From assembly GCF_029433855.1 (NCBI RefSeq), contig NZ_JAROAU010000001.1, forward strand, positions 408,468 to 472,467: a DNA stretch of 64,000 nt. Direction: 5' to 3'. This stretch comes from Candidatus Kosakonia sp. 282A-S69. Lineage in GTDB: Bacteria > Pseudomonadota > Gammaproteobacteria > Enterobacterales > Enterobacteriaceae. Both the position numbers and the translations under genes were made by a program. This document shows positions 9,752-21,437 of this stretch, in pieces. Under the pieces are notes generated by a model, which had not been told where the DNA came from, ran no database searches, and saw only the letters and a list, made by a program, of their open reading frames with translations. How positions within the stretch are numbered: the stretch's first letter is position 1; each line of letters begins with the position of its first letter.

Positions 9752-10858
9752 ATGAAAAGCGTACGCTGGGTGGTGATGGCGATGCTGGTGCTGGCGGCGG
9801 TGAATGTGCGCGCCGCCTGTCACTGGCCGGCCTGGGACCACTTTAAACAGGCCTATATCAGCGAGGGCGGGCGGGTGATCGACCCGAGCGATTCGCGCAA
9901 AATCACCACCTCGGAAGGGCAGAGTTACGCGCTCTTCTTCGCGCTGGCCGCTAACGATCGCGCCATGTTCGATAACGTTCTGCGCTGGACCGAAAATAAC
10001 CTCGCCGCAGGCTCGCTTAACAAACAGCTTCCCGCCTGGCTGTGGGGCAAGAAGGCTGATAATGGCTGGGAGGTGCTCGACACTAACTCCGCTTCTGACG
10101 CCGATATCTGGATCGCCTGGTCACTGCTGGAAGCGGGCAGGCTGTGGAAAGAGGATCGCTACAGCCAGCTGGGTAAAGCCCTGCTGACGCGGATTGCGAA
10201 AGAGGAAGTGGTCACAGTGCCGGGGCTCGGTTCCATGCTGCTGCCCGGTAAAGTCAGCTTCGCTGAACCGACGACGTGGCGCTTTAACCCAAGCTACCTG
10301 CCGCCGCAGCTGGCAAGCTACTTTACCCGCTTCGGCGCGCCGTGGTCGACCCTGCGTGAAACCAACCTGCGGCTGCTGCTGGAGACCGCGCCTAAAGGCT
10401 TCTCGCCGGACTGGGTGCGTTATGAGAAGGATAAAGGGTGGCAGTTGCAGGCAGAGAAAACGCTGATCAGCAGCTACGATGCCATCCGCGTCTATCTCTG
10501 GGTCGGGATGATGAATGATGCCGATCCGCAGAAGGCGCGCCTGCTCAACAAACTGAAGCCGATGGCGACCGCCACGATAAAAAATGGCGTGGTACCGGAG
10601 AAGGTGGATGTCGCCAGCGGGCAGATCCGCGGCGATGGCCCGGTCGGCTTTGCCGCCTCGATGCTCCCCTTCTTGCAGGATCGCGATGCGCAGGCCGTGC
10701 AGCGACAGCGCGTCGCCGACCACTATCCCGGCGATGATGCCTACTTCAGCTCGGTGCTGACGCTGTTCGGCCAGGGCTGGGATCAACACCGTTTTCGCTT
10801 CACCCCTCGCGGTGAGTTACAACCTGACTGGGGCCCGGAATGCACAAGTTCTCCGTAA
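9752..10858 (+). CDS. bcsZ: Periplasmic endo-1,4-beta-glucanase BcsZ (GH8)
   Basis: BcsZ is a periplasmic cellulase that trims nascent cellulose and is needed for proper polymer assembly. The product is 368 residues, the same length as E. coli BcsZ. A signal peptide ends near ...VRAACHWP. The catalytic acid Glu55 lies in TTSEGQSY, and the catalytic Asp (Asp243 by collinearity) lies in SSYDAIRVY. The segment [10 protein letters not shown] is characteristic of glycosyl hydrolase family 8. The 3' end overlaps bcsC by 19 bases. Confidence 0.96.
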   Translation: MKSVRWVVMAMLVLAAVNVRAACHWPAWDHFKQAYISEGGRVIDPSDSRKITTSEGQSYALFFALAANDRAMFDNVLRWTENNLAAGSLNKQLPAWLWGKKADNGWEVLDTNSASDADIWIAWSLLEAGRLWKEDRYSQLGKALLTRIAKEEVVTVPGLGSMLLPGKVSFAEPTTWRFNPSYLPPQLASYFTRFGAPWSTLRETNLRLLLETAPKGFSPDWVRYEKDKGWQLQAEKTLISSYDAIRVYLWVGMMNDADPQKARLLNKLKPMATATIKNGVVPEKVDVASGQIRGDGPVGFAASMLPFLQDRDAQAVQRQRVADHYPGDDAYFSSVLTLFGQGWDQHRFRFTPRGELQPDWGPECTSSP

Positions 10859-13800
10859 CGCTTCTTTGTGTTGCTATCGGCCTCTCGCTGGCGCCTGCTG
10901 CCGGAGCGGCTGAACCAACCAGCGCGCAGCAGCAGCTGCTGTCACAGGTGCGTCTGGGTGAAAGCGCCCGCCGCGAGGATCTGGTGCGCCAGTCGATCTA
11001 CCGCCTTGAACTGATCGACCCTGATAACCCTGAGGTGGTGGCGGCGCGCATGCGCTATCTGTTGCGCCAGGGGGACCAGGCCGGTGCGCAAAAGCAGCTC
11101 GACCGCTTAAAGCAGCTGGCACCGGACTCCAGCGCCTATAAAGCGTCGGTTACCACCATGGCGCTCTCCTCGGCTGAGGGCCGCCAGGCGCTGCAACAGG
11201 CGCGTTTACAGGCTACCACCGGCCACACGCAGGAGGCGATTGCCGCCTATGACGCGCTGTTTAAAGGCAACCCGCCGGAGGGCGATATTGCCGTTGAGTA
11301 CTGGCTGCTGGTGGCAAAAGTGCCGGCGCGCCACAACGAGGCGGTAAGCCGGCTGCAGGCGCTGAACAGCCGTAACCCTGGAAATGCGCAGCTGCAGGGC
11401 GGGCTGGCGCAGATGCTGTTTGCCGACGGTCGCGATGCCGAAGGCTATGCGCTGCTGGAGGAGATGGCGAAATCGAACGCCGGGCGCGACACGGCGGCGG
11501 GGCTCTGGTATCAGCAGATCCAGCGTATGCCGGTCAGCGATGCCAGCGTTAAAGCACTGCAACATTTTCTGACCCTCTTCTCCGCCGGCGACACGGTAGA
11601 TAACGCCCGTTCGCTGCTGGCGGCGCAGCAAAAACAGCTTGCCGATCCGGCGTTTCGCGCCCGCGCGGCCGGCCTTGCGGCAGTGGATGCCGGGCAGGGG
11701 GCGAAAGCGATTAGTGAGCTGCAACAGGCGGTTAATGCCAACAACGCCGACAGCGAAGCCGTTGGCGCGCTGGGCCAGGCTTATTCACAAAGCGGCGATC
11801 GCGCCCGTGCGGTGGCGCAGTTTGAAAAAGCTATCGCTATGGATCCGAACAGCGGGAGTCGCAGCAAGTGGGACAGCCTGCTGCAAACCAACCGCTACTG
11901 GTTGCTGATCCAGCAGGGCGATGAGGCGTTAAAAGCCAACAATCCGGCGCAGGCTGAGCGTTACTACCAGCAGGCAAGGGCGACGGATAACAGCGACAGC
12001 TACGCGGTGCTTGGTCTCGGGGACGCGGCGGCGGCGCGCAAAGATAACGCCGCAGCAGAGACCTTCTACCGCCAGGCGCTGCGTATGGACAGCGAGAATA
12101 CCAATGCCGTACGCGGGCTGGCCAATATTTACCGCGCCGAGTCGCCGGAAAAAGCCGAACGCTTTATCCAGTCGCTCAACGCCAGCCAGCGGCGCAGTAT
12201 CGATGATATTGAACGCAGCCTGACCAACGATCGTTTAGCGCAGCAGGCCGGGGCGCTGGAGAGCAAAGGTGAGTGGGCGCAGGCCGCCGCCCTGCAACGG
12301 CAGCGGCTGGCGCTCGATCCGGGCAGCGTCTGGATCACCTACCGGCTGGCAAGCGATCTGCGTCAGGCCGGGCAGGGGAGCGAAGCGGACAGCCTGATGC
12401 GCCAACTGGCGGCGCAGAGAGCGGGTGATGCCGAGCAGGTTTACGCCTACGGCCTCTATCTCTCCGGCACCGAGCGGGCACAGGCAGCGCTAAACCACCT
12501 TAACACGCTGCCGAAAGCGCAGTGGAACAGCAATATTCAGGAGCTGGCCGACCGGCTGCAAAGCAATCAGCTGCTGGAGCGGGCGAACCGTCTGCGTGAC
12601 AGCGGCCATGAAGAGGAGGCCATCGCGCTGTTAACCCAGCAGCCTGCCAGCACGCGTCTCGATTTAACTCTGGCCGACTGGGCGCAGCAGCGCGGCGATG
12701 CCACCGAGGCGGAAAAGTATTATCAGCGTGCACTCCAGCGGGAACCGGCTAATGCGGAGGCGCTGCTTGGGCTGGCTGAACTCTATGCCTACAGCGGCAA
12801 TCCGCTGGCGGCGCGGGCGCAGCTGGCGAAACTGCCTGCGGCCTCAGCGACCGGTGAGCCGCCCTCGATCAATACCCAGCGACGGCTGGCACTGGTAGAG
12901 AACCAGCTTGGCGACAGCGCCACTGCACAACGCATTTTCAGCACCATTGTGCCGCAGGCCAACGCGCAGCCGCCGTCGATGGAGAGCGCGCTGGTGCTGC
13001 GCGATGCCGCACGGTTTGAGGCGCAGCACGGCGCGCCGCAGCAGGCGCTGGAGCACTATAAAGAGGCGATGGTCGCCGCAGGTATTACGCCGCAGCGCCC
13101 TGCCAATAATGATGCTTTTACGCGCCTGACGCGTAACGACGAGCGCGATGACTGGCTGAAGCGCGGCGTGCGCAGCGATGCGGCGGATCTCTATCGCCAG
13201 CAGGATCTCAACGTCACGTTGCAGCATGAGTACTCCGGCTCCAGCGGCACCGGCGGCTACTCCGATTTGAAAGGCCACACGACCATGCTGCAGGCGGATA
13301 CGCCGCTGGCAGACGGACGGCTGTTGCTGCGCGCCGACATGGTGAATATGGATGTCGGCACCTTTAGCCAGAATGCCGATGGCACCTACGATCCGAACTT
13401 TGGGACTTGTGGCGATGTGCCGTGTGTTGGCGGTAACCGCCATCAGTCCGATCGCGGCGTCAGCCTCGGCGCGGGCTGGCGTAACGAGCGCTGGGGGATG
13501 GATATCGGCACCACACCGATGGGCTTCAACGTTGTCGATGTGGTTGGCGGCGTGAGCTACAGCGGGGATGTCGGGCCGCTCGGTTACACCGTTGATCTGC
13601 ATCGTCGCGCTATCTCCAGTTCGCTGCTGGCATTTGGCGGGCAGAAAGATCCCAACACTGGCAAAACCTGGGGCGGGGTGCGCGCCAACGGCGCTACGCT
13701 GAGCCTCAGTTACGATAAAGGCGAAGCCAACGGCGTCTGGGCAAGCCTCGGTGCAGATACGCTGCAGGGGAAAAACGTTGACGATAACTGGCGCGTACGC

Positions 13801-14328
13801 TGGATGACGGGCTACTACTACAAGCTGATTAATGAGAATAATCGGCGCGTCACCGTCGGCCTGAACAACATGATCTGGCACTACGATAAAGACCTGAGCA
13901 ACTACACGCTGGGCCAGGGCGGTTACTACAGCCCGCAGGAGTACCTCTCCTTTGCGGTTCCGGTGCTGTGGCGTCAACGCACGGAGAACTGGTCGTGGGA
14001 GCTGGGCGGGTCCGCTTCGTGGTCGCACTCGCGGAACAAAACCATGCCGCGCTATCCGCGCTTAAATCTCATTCCGGCAGATTTCCGCGCACAAGCACGC
14101 GATATCCCGGAGAGGGGAAGCCACAGTAATGGCTTTGGTTATACCGCGCGCGCACTGGTCGAGCGGCGGGTGACGAACAACTGGTTTATCGGCGCAGGCA
14201 TTGATATTCAGCAGGCGAAAGATTACACCCCAAGCCACGGGATGATTTATGTGCGCTACTCTGCCGCGGGCTGGCAGGGCGACATGGATATGCCGCTGCA
14301 ACCGCTGGTGCCGCAGGCCGACTGGTAA
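10840..14328 (+). CDS. bcsC: Cellulose export outer-membrane protein BcsC
   Basis: BcsC is the outer-membrane exporter for cellulose. The 1162-residue protein (1157 in E. coli) begins with a signal peptide ([18 protein letters not shown]). About 750 residues of tetratricopeptide repeats follow (for example [20 protein letters not shown]), spanning the periplasm. The C-terminal third is a beta-barrel domain ending in an aromatic residue (PQADW), typical of outer-membrane proteins. It overlaps bcsZ by 19 bases and is the last gene of the bcsRQABZC operon. Confidence 0.96.
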   Translation: MHKFSVTLLCVAIGLSLAPAAGAAEPTSAQQQLLSQVRLGESARREDLVRQSIYRLELIDPDNPEVVAARMRYLLRQGDQAGAQKQLDRLKQLAPDSSAYKASVTTMALSSAEGRQALQQARLQATTGHTQEAIAAYDALFKGNPPEGDIAVEYWLLVAKVPARHNEAVSRLQALNSRNPGNAQLQGGLAQMLFADGRDAEGYALLEEMAKSNAGRDTAAGLWYQQIQRMPVSDASVKALQHFLTLFSAGDTVDNARSLLAAQQKQLADPAFRARAAGLAAVDAGQGAKAISELQQAVNANNADSEAVGALGQAYSQSGDRARAVAQFEKAIAMDPNSGSRSKWDSLLQTNRYWLLIQQGDEALKANNPAQAERYYQQARATDNSDSYAVLGLGDAAAARKDNAAAETFYRQALRMDSENTNAVRGLANIYRAESPEKAERFIQSLNASQRRSIDDIERSLTNDRLAQQAGALESKGEWAQAAALQRQRLALDPGSVWITYRLASDLRQAGQGSEADSLMRQLAAQRAGDAEQVYAYGLYLSGTERAQAALNHLNTLPKAQWNSNIQELADRLQSNQLLERANRLRDSGHEEEAIALLTQQPASTRLDLTLADWAQQRGDATEAEKYYQRALQREPANAEALLGLAELYAYSGNPLAARAQLAKLPAASATGEPPSINTQRRLALVENQLGDSATAQRIFSTIVPQANAQPPSMESALVLRDAARFEAQHGAPQQALEHYKEAMVAAGITPQRPANNDAFTRLTRNDERDDWLKRGVRSDAADLYRQQDLNVTLQHEYSGSSGTGGYSDLKGHTTMLQADTPLADGRLLLRADMVNMDVGTFSQNADGTYDPNFGTCGDVPCVGGNRHQSDRGVSLGAGWRNERWGMDIGTTPMGFNVVDVVGGVSYSGDVGPLGYTVDLHRRAISSSLLAFGGQKDPNTGKTWGGVRANGATLSLSYDKGEANGVWASLGADTLQGKNVDDNWRVRWMTGYYYKLINENNRRVTVGLNNMIWHYDKDLSNYTLGQGGYYSPQEYLSFAVPVLWRQRTENWSWELGGSASWSHSRNKTMPRYPRLNLIPADFRAQARDIPERGSHSNGFGYTARALVERRVTNNWFIGAGIDIQQAKDYTPSHGMIYVRYSAAGWQGDMDMPLQPLVPQADW

Positions 14329-14547
14329 AAATAGACTATTCCTGGCGGAAGAGTGCCGCGTACTGGCTGCATTGCGCGGCGATTAACTGCATAAGATTCA
14401 AAGTGTTATTACATCTTTTTGCGCCACTCGTGGGCCAATGAGAATCTGCGTAGTCCCTTATCTTAATCGCATCGCGATAGAGTATACTCTGGCGGCAGAG
14501 TCATCCTGACCCATCCTCTGCGCCGATTGTTTCTCTGGAGAGTGATT

Positions 14548-16242
14548 TTGCGTGTTAGCCGTTCTTTAACCATCAAACAAATGGCCATGGTTGCTGTTGT
14601 CTCCATGTTCTTTGTGCTTATTTTTTGCGTTATTTTGCTGTTCCATTTCCTGCAGCAGAATCGCTATAACACGGCTACGCAACTGGAAAGTATTGCCCGC
14701 TCTGTGCGCGAACCCCTCTCGGCAGCAATTTTAAAGGCGGATATTCCTGAAGCCGAAGCAATTATCAAACAGATTAAACCCGCAGGCGTGGTAAGCCGAG
14801 CCGACGTGATGCTACCCAATCAGTTTCAGGCGCTGCGCATGCGCTTTATTCCCGAGCGCCCGGTGCCGGTGACCATCACCCGCATGTTTGAGCTGCCGAT
14901 CCAGATCTCACTGCCCATCTATTCACTGGAGCGCCCGGTAAATCCGCAGCCGCTGGCCTACCTCGTGTTGCAGGCAGACTCGTACCGCGTCTATAAGTTT
15001 GTGATCAGTACGCTCTCGACGTTAGTGACGGCTTACTTACTGCTGACGTTAATGCTCACCGTAGCGCTGACCTGGTGCATCAACCGGCTGGTGATGCACC
15101 CGCTGCGTAAAATCGCCCGCGAGCTGGATGAGGTACCGCCGCAGGCGCTGCCCGGCCACCAGCTGCCGCTGCCGCGCCACCATCATGATGATGAAATTGG
15201 CCGCATTGTGCGCAGCTATAACCGCAATCAGCAGCAGCTCCAGCATCAGCAAGAGGAGAGCCATGCCCAAACGGTGCGTTTCCCGGTCTCTGAACTGCCG
15301 AATAAAGCCGTCCTGCTGGCGCTGCTTGAGCAGGCCGTAACCGCGGACGTACGCGCTGCGCTGCTGGTTATCTCCAGTGACACCCTGCGCGACACCGCCG
15401 GGGTGTTGCACGAAGAGCAGCGTGAAGTGCTGCTGCTGACGCTGGTGGAGAAGCTCAAATCGGTGCTGTCGCCGGGTATGATGCTGGCACAGCTTAATAT
15501 CAGCGATTTCGCTCTGTTCGCGCCCGCTATCGAGGCGCCCTGGCAGGCGATGAAATTAAGTAAGCAAGTGCTCACTGTTATCAACGAGCGGGTACCGCTG
15601 AAGGGGATTCAGTTACGCCCGCACGCTAACCTTGGGGTAGCGATGACAGGCAGCGCGCACTCTGCTCAGGCGCTGTTGCAGCAGGCCGCTTCTGCGCTTA
15701 CTACCGCCCAGCGTACGGGCAAAAACCAGATCCACTTCTTCGATGCGCAGCAGCGTGAAGCGGCCCAGCGCTGGCTCTTGCAGGAGGCTGAGATCCTTAC
15801 CGCGCTTGAGCAGCAGCGTTTTGCGCTCTGGCTGCAACCGCTGCGCGCACAGCCGGATGGCGAAGTGGTCAGCGCCCGCGCGCTGCTGCGTTTACGTAAG
15901 CCTGATGATAATGAGGTCTCTGACGCGGCGCTGTTCTCGCAAATCGAGGCTTGCGGGCTCACCGGCAAAGTGTGCGACTGGATGCTGGAAGAGGCGTGTC
16001 ACCTGCTGACTGACTGGCAGGCGCGGGGCATTACGTTACCGCTGGCGGTTGCGCTCCCTGCCGGGGCGCTACTGCAGCAGACGAGTGTGGCCAGCGTCGA
16101 TGAGCGGCTGCGCCACTACGATCTTCCGCCTCAGAGATTACGCCTCGATATCTGCGAACGTCAGCTCTTTTCCGCTAAGGATGAGGTCGTGTCGCCGGAT
16201 GCCTTTGAGAAGCGCTATCTGGCTGCGACGGACGTTGATTAA
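14548..16242 (+). pseudogene. Degenerate PdeK/HmsP-like protein, EAL core deleted
   Basis: This is a homologue of E. coli YhjK (PdeK, HmsP-like), a membrane c-di-GMP phosphodiesterase usually about 650 residues long; here it has only 564. The TTG at 14548 was chosen because GGAG lies seven bases upstream and the product then starts [14 protein letters not shown] as in relatives. Residues 10-40 and about 150-180 are membrane helices around a periplasmic sensor segment, followed by a HAMP-like region and a degenerate GGDEF domain. In the EAL domain the signature glutamate is replaced (SARALLRLR, Arg444). After ...LRLDICERQ the frame jumps to a tail resembling the family C-terminus, so roughly 90-100 residues carrying DDFGMG, the catalytic Lys and EGVE are missing. 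The frame is open, so a stable non-catalytic protein is possible. It follows bcsC by about 220 bases. Confidence 0.8.
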
Positions 16243-16392
16243 AATAGTTACTTTGTTACGGGATTGTGCGAGTCAGCTCAAAGTTTTTAACATTCTTGTT
16301 TCAGAAACGCCGTAAGCACATTTCTGTCATGTTGGACGGGTGTTATTTTTAATCCGCAGGCTAACCGAAAACCCTATAAAGCCTGAGGTTAA

Positions 16393-17694
<1,302 letters not shown>

Positions 17695-17707
17695 TTTCAA
17701 GACTTAC

Positions 17708-17734
17708 GCCCGTAGTCCTTGTCTGGCTACGGGC
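17708..17734 (+). terminator. Stem-loop after dctA
   Basis: An 8-bp perfect stem (GCCCGTAG / CTACGGGC) with an 11-base loop lies just after the dctA stop. There is no clear T-tract, so it may be a weak terminator or an mRNA-protecting hairpin. Confidence 0.45.
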
Positions 17735-17910
17735 AGCTAAGCATAATTACCCCCTTGCTTCCGTCACAATTCACGCTGAATTTTCGGGATTCTTCACTTC
17801 GCGCTGTGACGTTTTGCGTTTCCTGCGGTCTAAAAGCGGAGTGTTTTATGTCTGTCCATTGACCTATGGGCGGCATACTTTTTAACCAGGAATGTTGATT
17901 AGGGGTTCTC

Positions 17911-19401
17911 ATGCAGGGCACAAAAATTCGATTGTTAACAGGCGGGTTGCTGATGTTGGCAGCGGCCGGTTATGTGCAGGCAGAGGCGCTCCAGCCCGAT
18001 CCGGCATGGCAACAAGGCAAGCTGGCGAATGGTTTCCAGTGGCAGGTTCTCTCCACACCGCAGCGCCCAAGCGATCGTATTGAAATTCGTCTCTCAATTG
18101 ATACCGGCTCGCTCACCGAAAATGCGCAGCAGAGCGGTTTCAGCCACGTTATTCCCCGCGTTGCCTTAACCCACAGCGGCCGCCTCGAACCGGCGCAGGT
18201 GCGATCTCTCTGGCAACAGGGCATTGACCCGAAACGCCCGCTGCCGCCGACGCTGGTCTCCTACGAATACACGCTCTATAACCTCAGTCTGCCGAATAAC
18301 CGCAGCGATCTGCTGAAAGAGGCGATGGTTTATCTGGCCGATGCCGCCGGGAAACTTACCATTACCCCTGAGACGCTCAATTACGCGCTGAGCAGTAATG
18401 ATATGGTCGCGACCTGGCCTGCCGACACCAAAGAGAGCTGGTGGCGCTACCGGCTGAAAGGGTCGCCGCTGTTGAGCCACGACCCGGCGGCAGAGGTGAA
18501 AGCGCCGGTCGATGCCGCGCAGCTAAAAGATTTCTATGAAAAATGGTACACGCCGGATGCGATGACGCTGATTGTGGTTGGCAACGTCGACAGCCGCGCA
18601 GTTGCCGAGCAGATCACCAAAACCTTTGGCGAGCTGAAAGGCAAACGCCATACGCCGACTCCGGTCGCGACGCTTTCGCCGCTGCCGCATCAGCCGGTAA
18701 GCCTGATGAGCGAGGCGGTCACCCAGGATCGCCTGTCGATCATGTGGGAGTCGGCCTGGCAGCCGATCCGTGAATCGGCGGAGCTGGAGCGCTACTGGCG
18801 GGCAGATTTAGCCCGTGAAGCGCTGTTCTGGCACGTTCAGCAGAGCCTCAACAAGAACAACGCCAAAGATTTGAGCCTCGGCTTCGACTGCCGCGTGCTG
18901 TTCCAGCGTGCGCAGTGCGCCATTAACGTCGATTCGCCCAACGACAAGCTGAACGCCAACACCGGCGTGATTGCGCGCGAGCTGGCGAAAGTGCGCGAAA
19001 AAGGGCTGCCGGAAGAGGAGCTGAAAGCGCTGATTGCGCAGAAGTCTCTCGAACTGCAGAAGCTGTTCGCCACCTATGCCCGCGCCGATACCGATATTCT
19101 CATTAGCCAGCGCATGCGCTCCCTGCAAAACCAGGTAGTGGATATCGCGCCGGAGCAGTATCAGAAACTGCGCCAGCGCTTTCTCGACAACCTGACGCCG
19201 CAGATGCTGAACCAGGATCTGCATCAGCAGCTGTCACAAGATATGACGCTGGTGCTGATGCAGCCGAAAGGCGAGCCGGAGCATAATATGCAGGAGCTGC
19301 AAGCGACGTGGGAAGAGGTGATGAAACCGCAGACCGCCGCGCCCGCCGCCGCCAGCGACGATGTGCGCCCGGATGTGTCGGATATCCCGCCGCAGCAGTA
19401 A
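17911..19401 (+). CDS. yhjJ: Periplasmic M16-family pseudopeptidase YhjJ
   Basis: This 496-residue protein matches E. coli YhjJ (498). A signal peptide (LLTGGLLMLAAAGYVQAEA) is followed by an M16-type peptidase fold. At the position of the zinc motif HxxEH the sequence reads GFSHVIPRVAL, so the metal ligands are missing and catalysis is unlikely. The second M16 domain (FYEKWYTPDAMTLIVVGNVD) is well preserved. The family's function is unknown; a chaperone or scaffold role in the periplasm is only a guess. It is a single gene between dctA and convergent kdgK. Confidence 0.9.
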   Translation: MQGTKIRLLTGGLLMLAAAGYVQAEALQPDPAWQQGKLANGFQWQVLSTPQRPSDRIEIRLSIDTGSLTENAQQSGFSHVIPRVALTHSGRLEPAQVRSLWQQGIDPKRPLPPTLVSYEYTLYNLSLPNNRSDLLKEAMVYLADAAGKLTITPETLNYALSSNDMVATWPADTKESWWRYRLKGSPLLSHDPAAEVKAPVDAAQLKDFYEKWYTPDAMTLIVVGNVDSRAVAEQITKTFGELKGKRHTPTPVATLSPLPHQPVSLMSEAVTQDRLSIMWESAWQPIRESAELERYWRADLAREALFWHVQQSLNKNNAKDLSLGFDCRVLFQRAQCAINVDSPNDKLNANTGVIARELAKVREKGLPEEELKALIAQKSLELQKLFATYARADTDILISQRMRSLQNQVVDIAPEQYQKLRQRFLDNLTPQMLNQDLHQQLSQDMTLVLMQPKGEPEHNMQELQATWEEVMKPQTAAPAAASDDVRPDVSDIPPQQ

Positions 19402-19405
19402 GTAA

Positions 19406-19433
19406 AAAGCCCTCGTTATTTAGCGAGGGCTTT
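19406..19433. terminator. Bidirectional terminator between yhjJ and kdgK
   Basis: The inverted repeat AAAGCCCTCG / CGAGGGCTTT with a short AT-rich loop has A's on its left and T's on its right. It can therefore terminate both yhjJ and convergent kdgK. Confidence 0.88.
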
Positions 19434-19438
19434 AGCTG

Positions 19439-20368
19439 TTACGCCGGCATCGCGTCGCGCGGAATAATTGCGCCGCGATACTGAATAACGGTGCTGGCGG
19501 TGAGATGGCCGCGTTTCGCTGCTTTTGCAGCGTCGCCGCCGGTCAGCCGTACGGCAAGGTAGCCGGCGCTGAAGGAGTCGCCCGCAGCTGTTGTATCGAT
19601 CACTTTCTCTTTCGGCAGCTTCACCGCCGGAACCTCAATCACCGTTTCGCCGGTGATCGCCACCAGGCAGGAGTCCGCGCCGCGCTTGATCACCACTTCA
19701 CTGACGCCCGCTTGCTGGGTGCGCTCAATCACCGTTTCCACCGGCTGTTCGCCCCAGAGCAGATCTTCATCATCCAGCGTCAGGAAGGCGATATCGGTGC
19801 AGGCGAGCATCTGCTGATAGACCTCGCGGGTCTCCTCTTTGCTCGCCCACAGGCGCGGGCGGTAGTTATTATCAAAAATCACTTTGCCGCCGTTGGCGCG
19901 GCACGCTTTCAGCAGCGACAGCAGCTTCGCCCGGCTGCCGGGGCTTAAAATCGCCAGGCTAATGCCGCTCAGGTAGAGGTAATCAAAGGTCGCCAGCTGT
20001 TCGCAAATCGCGGCCGACTGCTCGCTCTCCAGCCAGAATTTCGCCGCCGCTTCGTTACGCCAGTAGTAGAAGGTGCGCTCGCCGCTGCTGTCGGTTTCGA
20101 TGTAGTAGAGACCCGGCAGCCGGTTCTCCATCCGCTGCGTCAGGCTGGTATCAACCGCTTCCTGCTGCCAGGCGTCGAGCATCTGCTGGCTGAAGTTGTC
20201 GGTACCAAGCGCGGTAACGTAATGCACTGCCAGCGCCGAGGGATTGACCTGACGGGCGATATAAACAGAGGTGTTCAGCGTGTCGCCACCAAAGCCACGG
20301 TTAACTTCTGCGCCTTTTTGTGACAGCTCAATCATGCATTCGCCGATGACGGCAATTTTCCTGGACAT
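19439..20368 (-). CDS. kdgK: 2-keto-3-deoxygluconate kinase KdgK
   Basis: KdgK phosphorylates 2-keto-3-deoxy-D-gluconate to KDPG, feeding hexuronate and pectin breakdown into the Entner-Doudoroff pathway. The 309-residue product has the same length as E. coli KdgK and a PfkB/ribokinase fold. The N-terminal substrate region is GECMIELS, the GG motif is GFGGDTLNT, and the C-terminal anion hole/catalytic base motif is DTTAAGDSFSAG. The ATG at 20368 (MSRKIAVIGE) was chosen over an upstream ATG because it gives the standard N-terminus. It is convergent with yhjJ and divergent from pdeH. Confidence 0.96.
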   Translation of the reverse strand: MSRKIAVIGECMIELSQKGAEVNRGFGGDTLNTSVYIARQVNPSALAVHYVTALGTDNFSQQMLDAWQQEAVDTSLTQRMENRLPGLYYIETDSSGERTFYYWRNEAAAKFWLESEQSAAICEQLATFDYLYLSGISLAILSPGSRAKLLSLLKACRANGGKVIFDNNYRPRLWASKEETREVYQQMLACTDIAFLTLDDEDLLWGEQPVETVIERTQQAGVSEVVIKRGADSCLVAITGETVIEVPAVKLPKEKVIDTTAAGDSFSAGYLAVRLTGGDAAKAAKRGHLTASTVIQYRGAIIPRDAMPA

Positions 20369-20433
20369 AGTCGTAACCTGAATCAGATAAATTATCGCTA
20401 GTGTGCGATGGGGCTGTTTTGTGGTCAACTATA

Positions 20434-20450
20434 TTAAAACAACGTTCCAC
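20434..20450. promoter_or_regulatory. Possible KdgR-type operator upstream of kdgK
   Basis: An imperfect dyad (TTAAAACAACGTTCCAC) lies about 70 bases upstream of the kdgK start. It resembles the KdgR operator, an AAAC/GTTT dyad known to control kdgK, kdgT and eda. The match is partial and the assignment is tentative. Confidence 0.3.
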
Positions 20451-20524
20451 TATTTTTTTGAGCTAACACCAACTCCCTGCAGTTAGCACGCTACGCTTTT
20501 TCCTTTTTGCATGGCGACGCGACG

Positions 20525-20551
20525 TAAAGTTATCTGAACAAGCGCCGATAA
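20525..20551 (+). promoter_or_regulatory. Flagellar sigma-28 (FliA) promoter for pdeH
   Basis: TAAAGTTA, then an 11-base spacer, then GCCGATAA: seven of eight -35 bases, the full -10 and the ideal spacing of the FliA consensus (TAAAGTTT-N11-GCCGATAA). It lies about 49 bases before the pdeH ATG. E. coli yhjH is a known class 3 flagellar gene, so the same control is expected here. Confidence 0.9.
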
Positions 20552-20599
20552 CCTGTTGACGAGTTCTTCCAGGTCATCCCCATCGACAGGACAGCAGAA

Positions 20600-21370
20600 A
20601 TGACGTTACAGCAGGTCAACACGCCGCCAGACATTCCTTTTACGAATGTCGAAAGCTTGCATGAGCACCGTTACTGGCTGCAGTGCGAGCGCGCGTACAC
20701 TTATCAGCCCATCTATAAAACCGATGGTCGTCTGATGGCGATTGAAGTACTGACCGTCGTAACTCACCCCTCGCAGCCGGAAAAACGCATCGCGCCCGAT
20801 CGCTACTTCTCAGAAGTGTCGGTGCGCCAGCGTATTGATGTGGTGCATGAACAGCTTGCCCTGCTGGCGAAGCAGAAGGCCTTCTTTGCGCAGCATGGCG
20901 TGCTGGCATCGGTGAATGTCGATGGCCCCACGCTGCTGGCGATGCGGCAATATGGCGAAATTATGGCGCTGGTGGATTCGCTACCGTGGATCCGCTTCGA
21001 ACTGGTGGAGCATATCCGCTTACCCCAAGACTCGTCATTTGCTTCCATCTGCGAGATTGGCCCGCTGTGGCTGGATGATTTTGGTACCGGCATGGCCAAC
21101 TTCTCCGCGCTGAGTGAAGTGCGTTACGACTACATCAAAATCGCGCGGGAACTCTTCATGATGCTGCGCAAAACGCCGGAAGGGCAGAATCTCTTCACCC
21201 TGCTGCTGCAACTGATGAACCACTACTGTCAGGGCGTGATTGTCGAAGGCGTCGAAACGCTGGAGGAGTGGCGCGATGTGCAAAACTCGCCCGCCTTTGC
21301 CGCCCAGGGCTATTTCCTCTCGCGCCCGGTTCCTTTAGCCAATCTTGAGAACGTGATACTCGATCTTTAA
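20600..21370 (+). CDS. pdeH: Cyclic-di-GMP phosphodiesterase PdeH
   Basis: PdeH is a cytoplasmic EAL-only phosphodiesterase that hydrolyses c-di-GMP to pGpG. It keeps c-di-GMP low in motile cells, so that YcgR does not brake the flagellar motor and cellulose synthesis stays off. The product is 256 residues (255 in E. coli YhjH). Catalytic motifs are intact: EVL at 49-51, FELVEH, DDFGTG at 159-164, YIKIAREL and VEGVET at 215-220. A near-consensus sigma-28 promoter lies just upstream, so it belongs to the flagellar class 3 regulon. Confidence 0.96.
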   Translation: MTLQQVNTPPDIPFTNVESLHEHRYWLQCERAYTYQPIYKTDGRLMAIEVLTVVTHPSQPEKRIAPDRYFSEVSVRQRIDVVHEQLALLAKQKAFFAQHGVLASVNVDGPTLLAMRQYGEIMALVDSLPWIRFELVEHIRLPQDSSFASICEIGPLWLDDFGTGMANFSALSEVRYDYIKIARELFMMLRKTPEGQNLFTLLLQLMNHYCQGVIVEGVETLEEWRDVQNSPAFAAQGYFLSRPVPLANLENVILDL

Positions 21371-21437
21371 CCGCTGCCCTTTCCGCCTGGTCTACTATCT
21401 TTATGAGAGGTAAGGCTTTAAAGGAAAAGGCATAACA

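Noticed and set aside
12844-14028. 394-codon minus-strand frame inside bcsC
   Set aside because: It is antisense to a clearly conserved beta-barrel domain; long antisense frames are common in GC-rich genes.
16261-16282. CRP site upstream of dctA
   Set aside because: Only half of the consensus positions match on each arm; mentioned under dctA but too weak for its own call.
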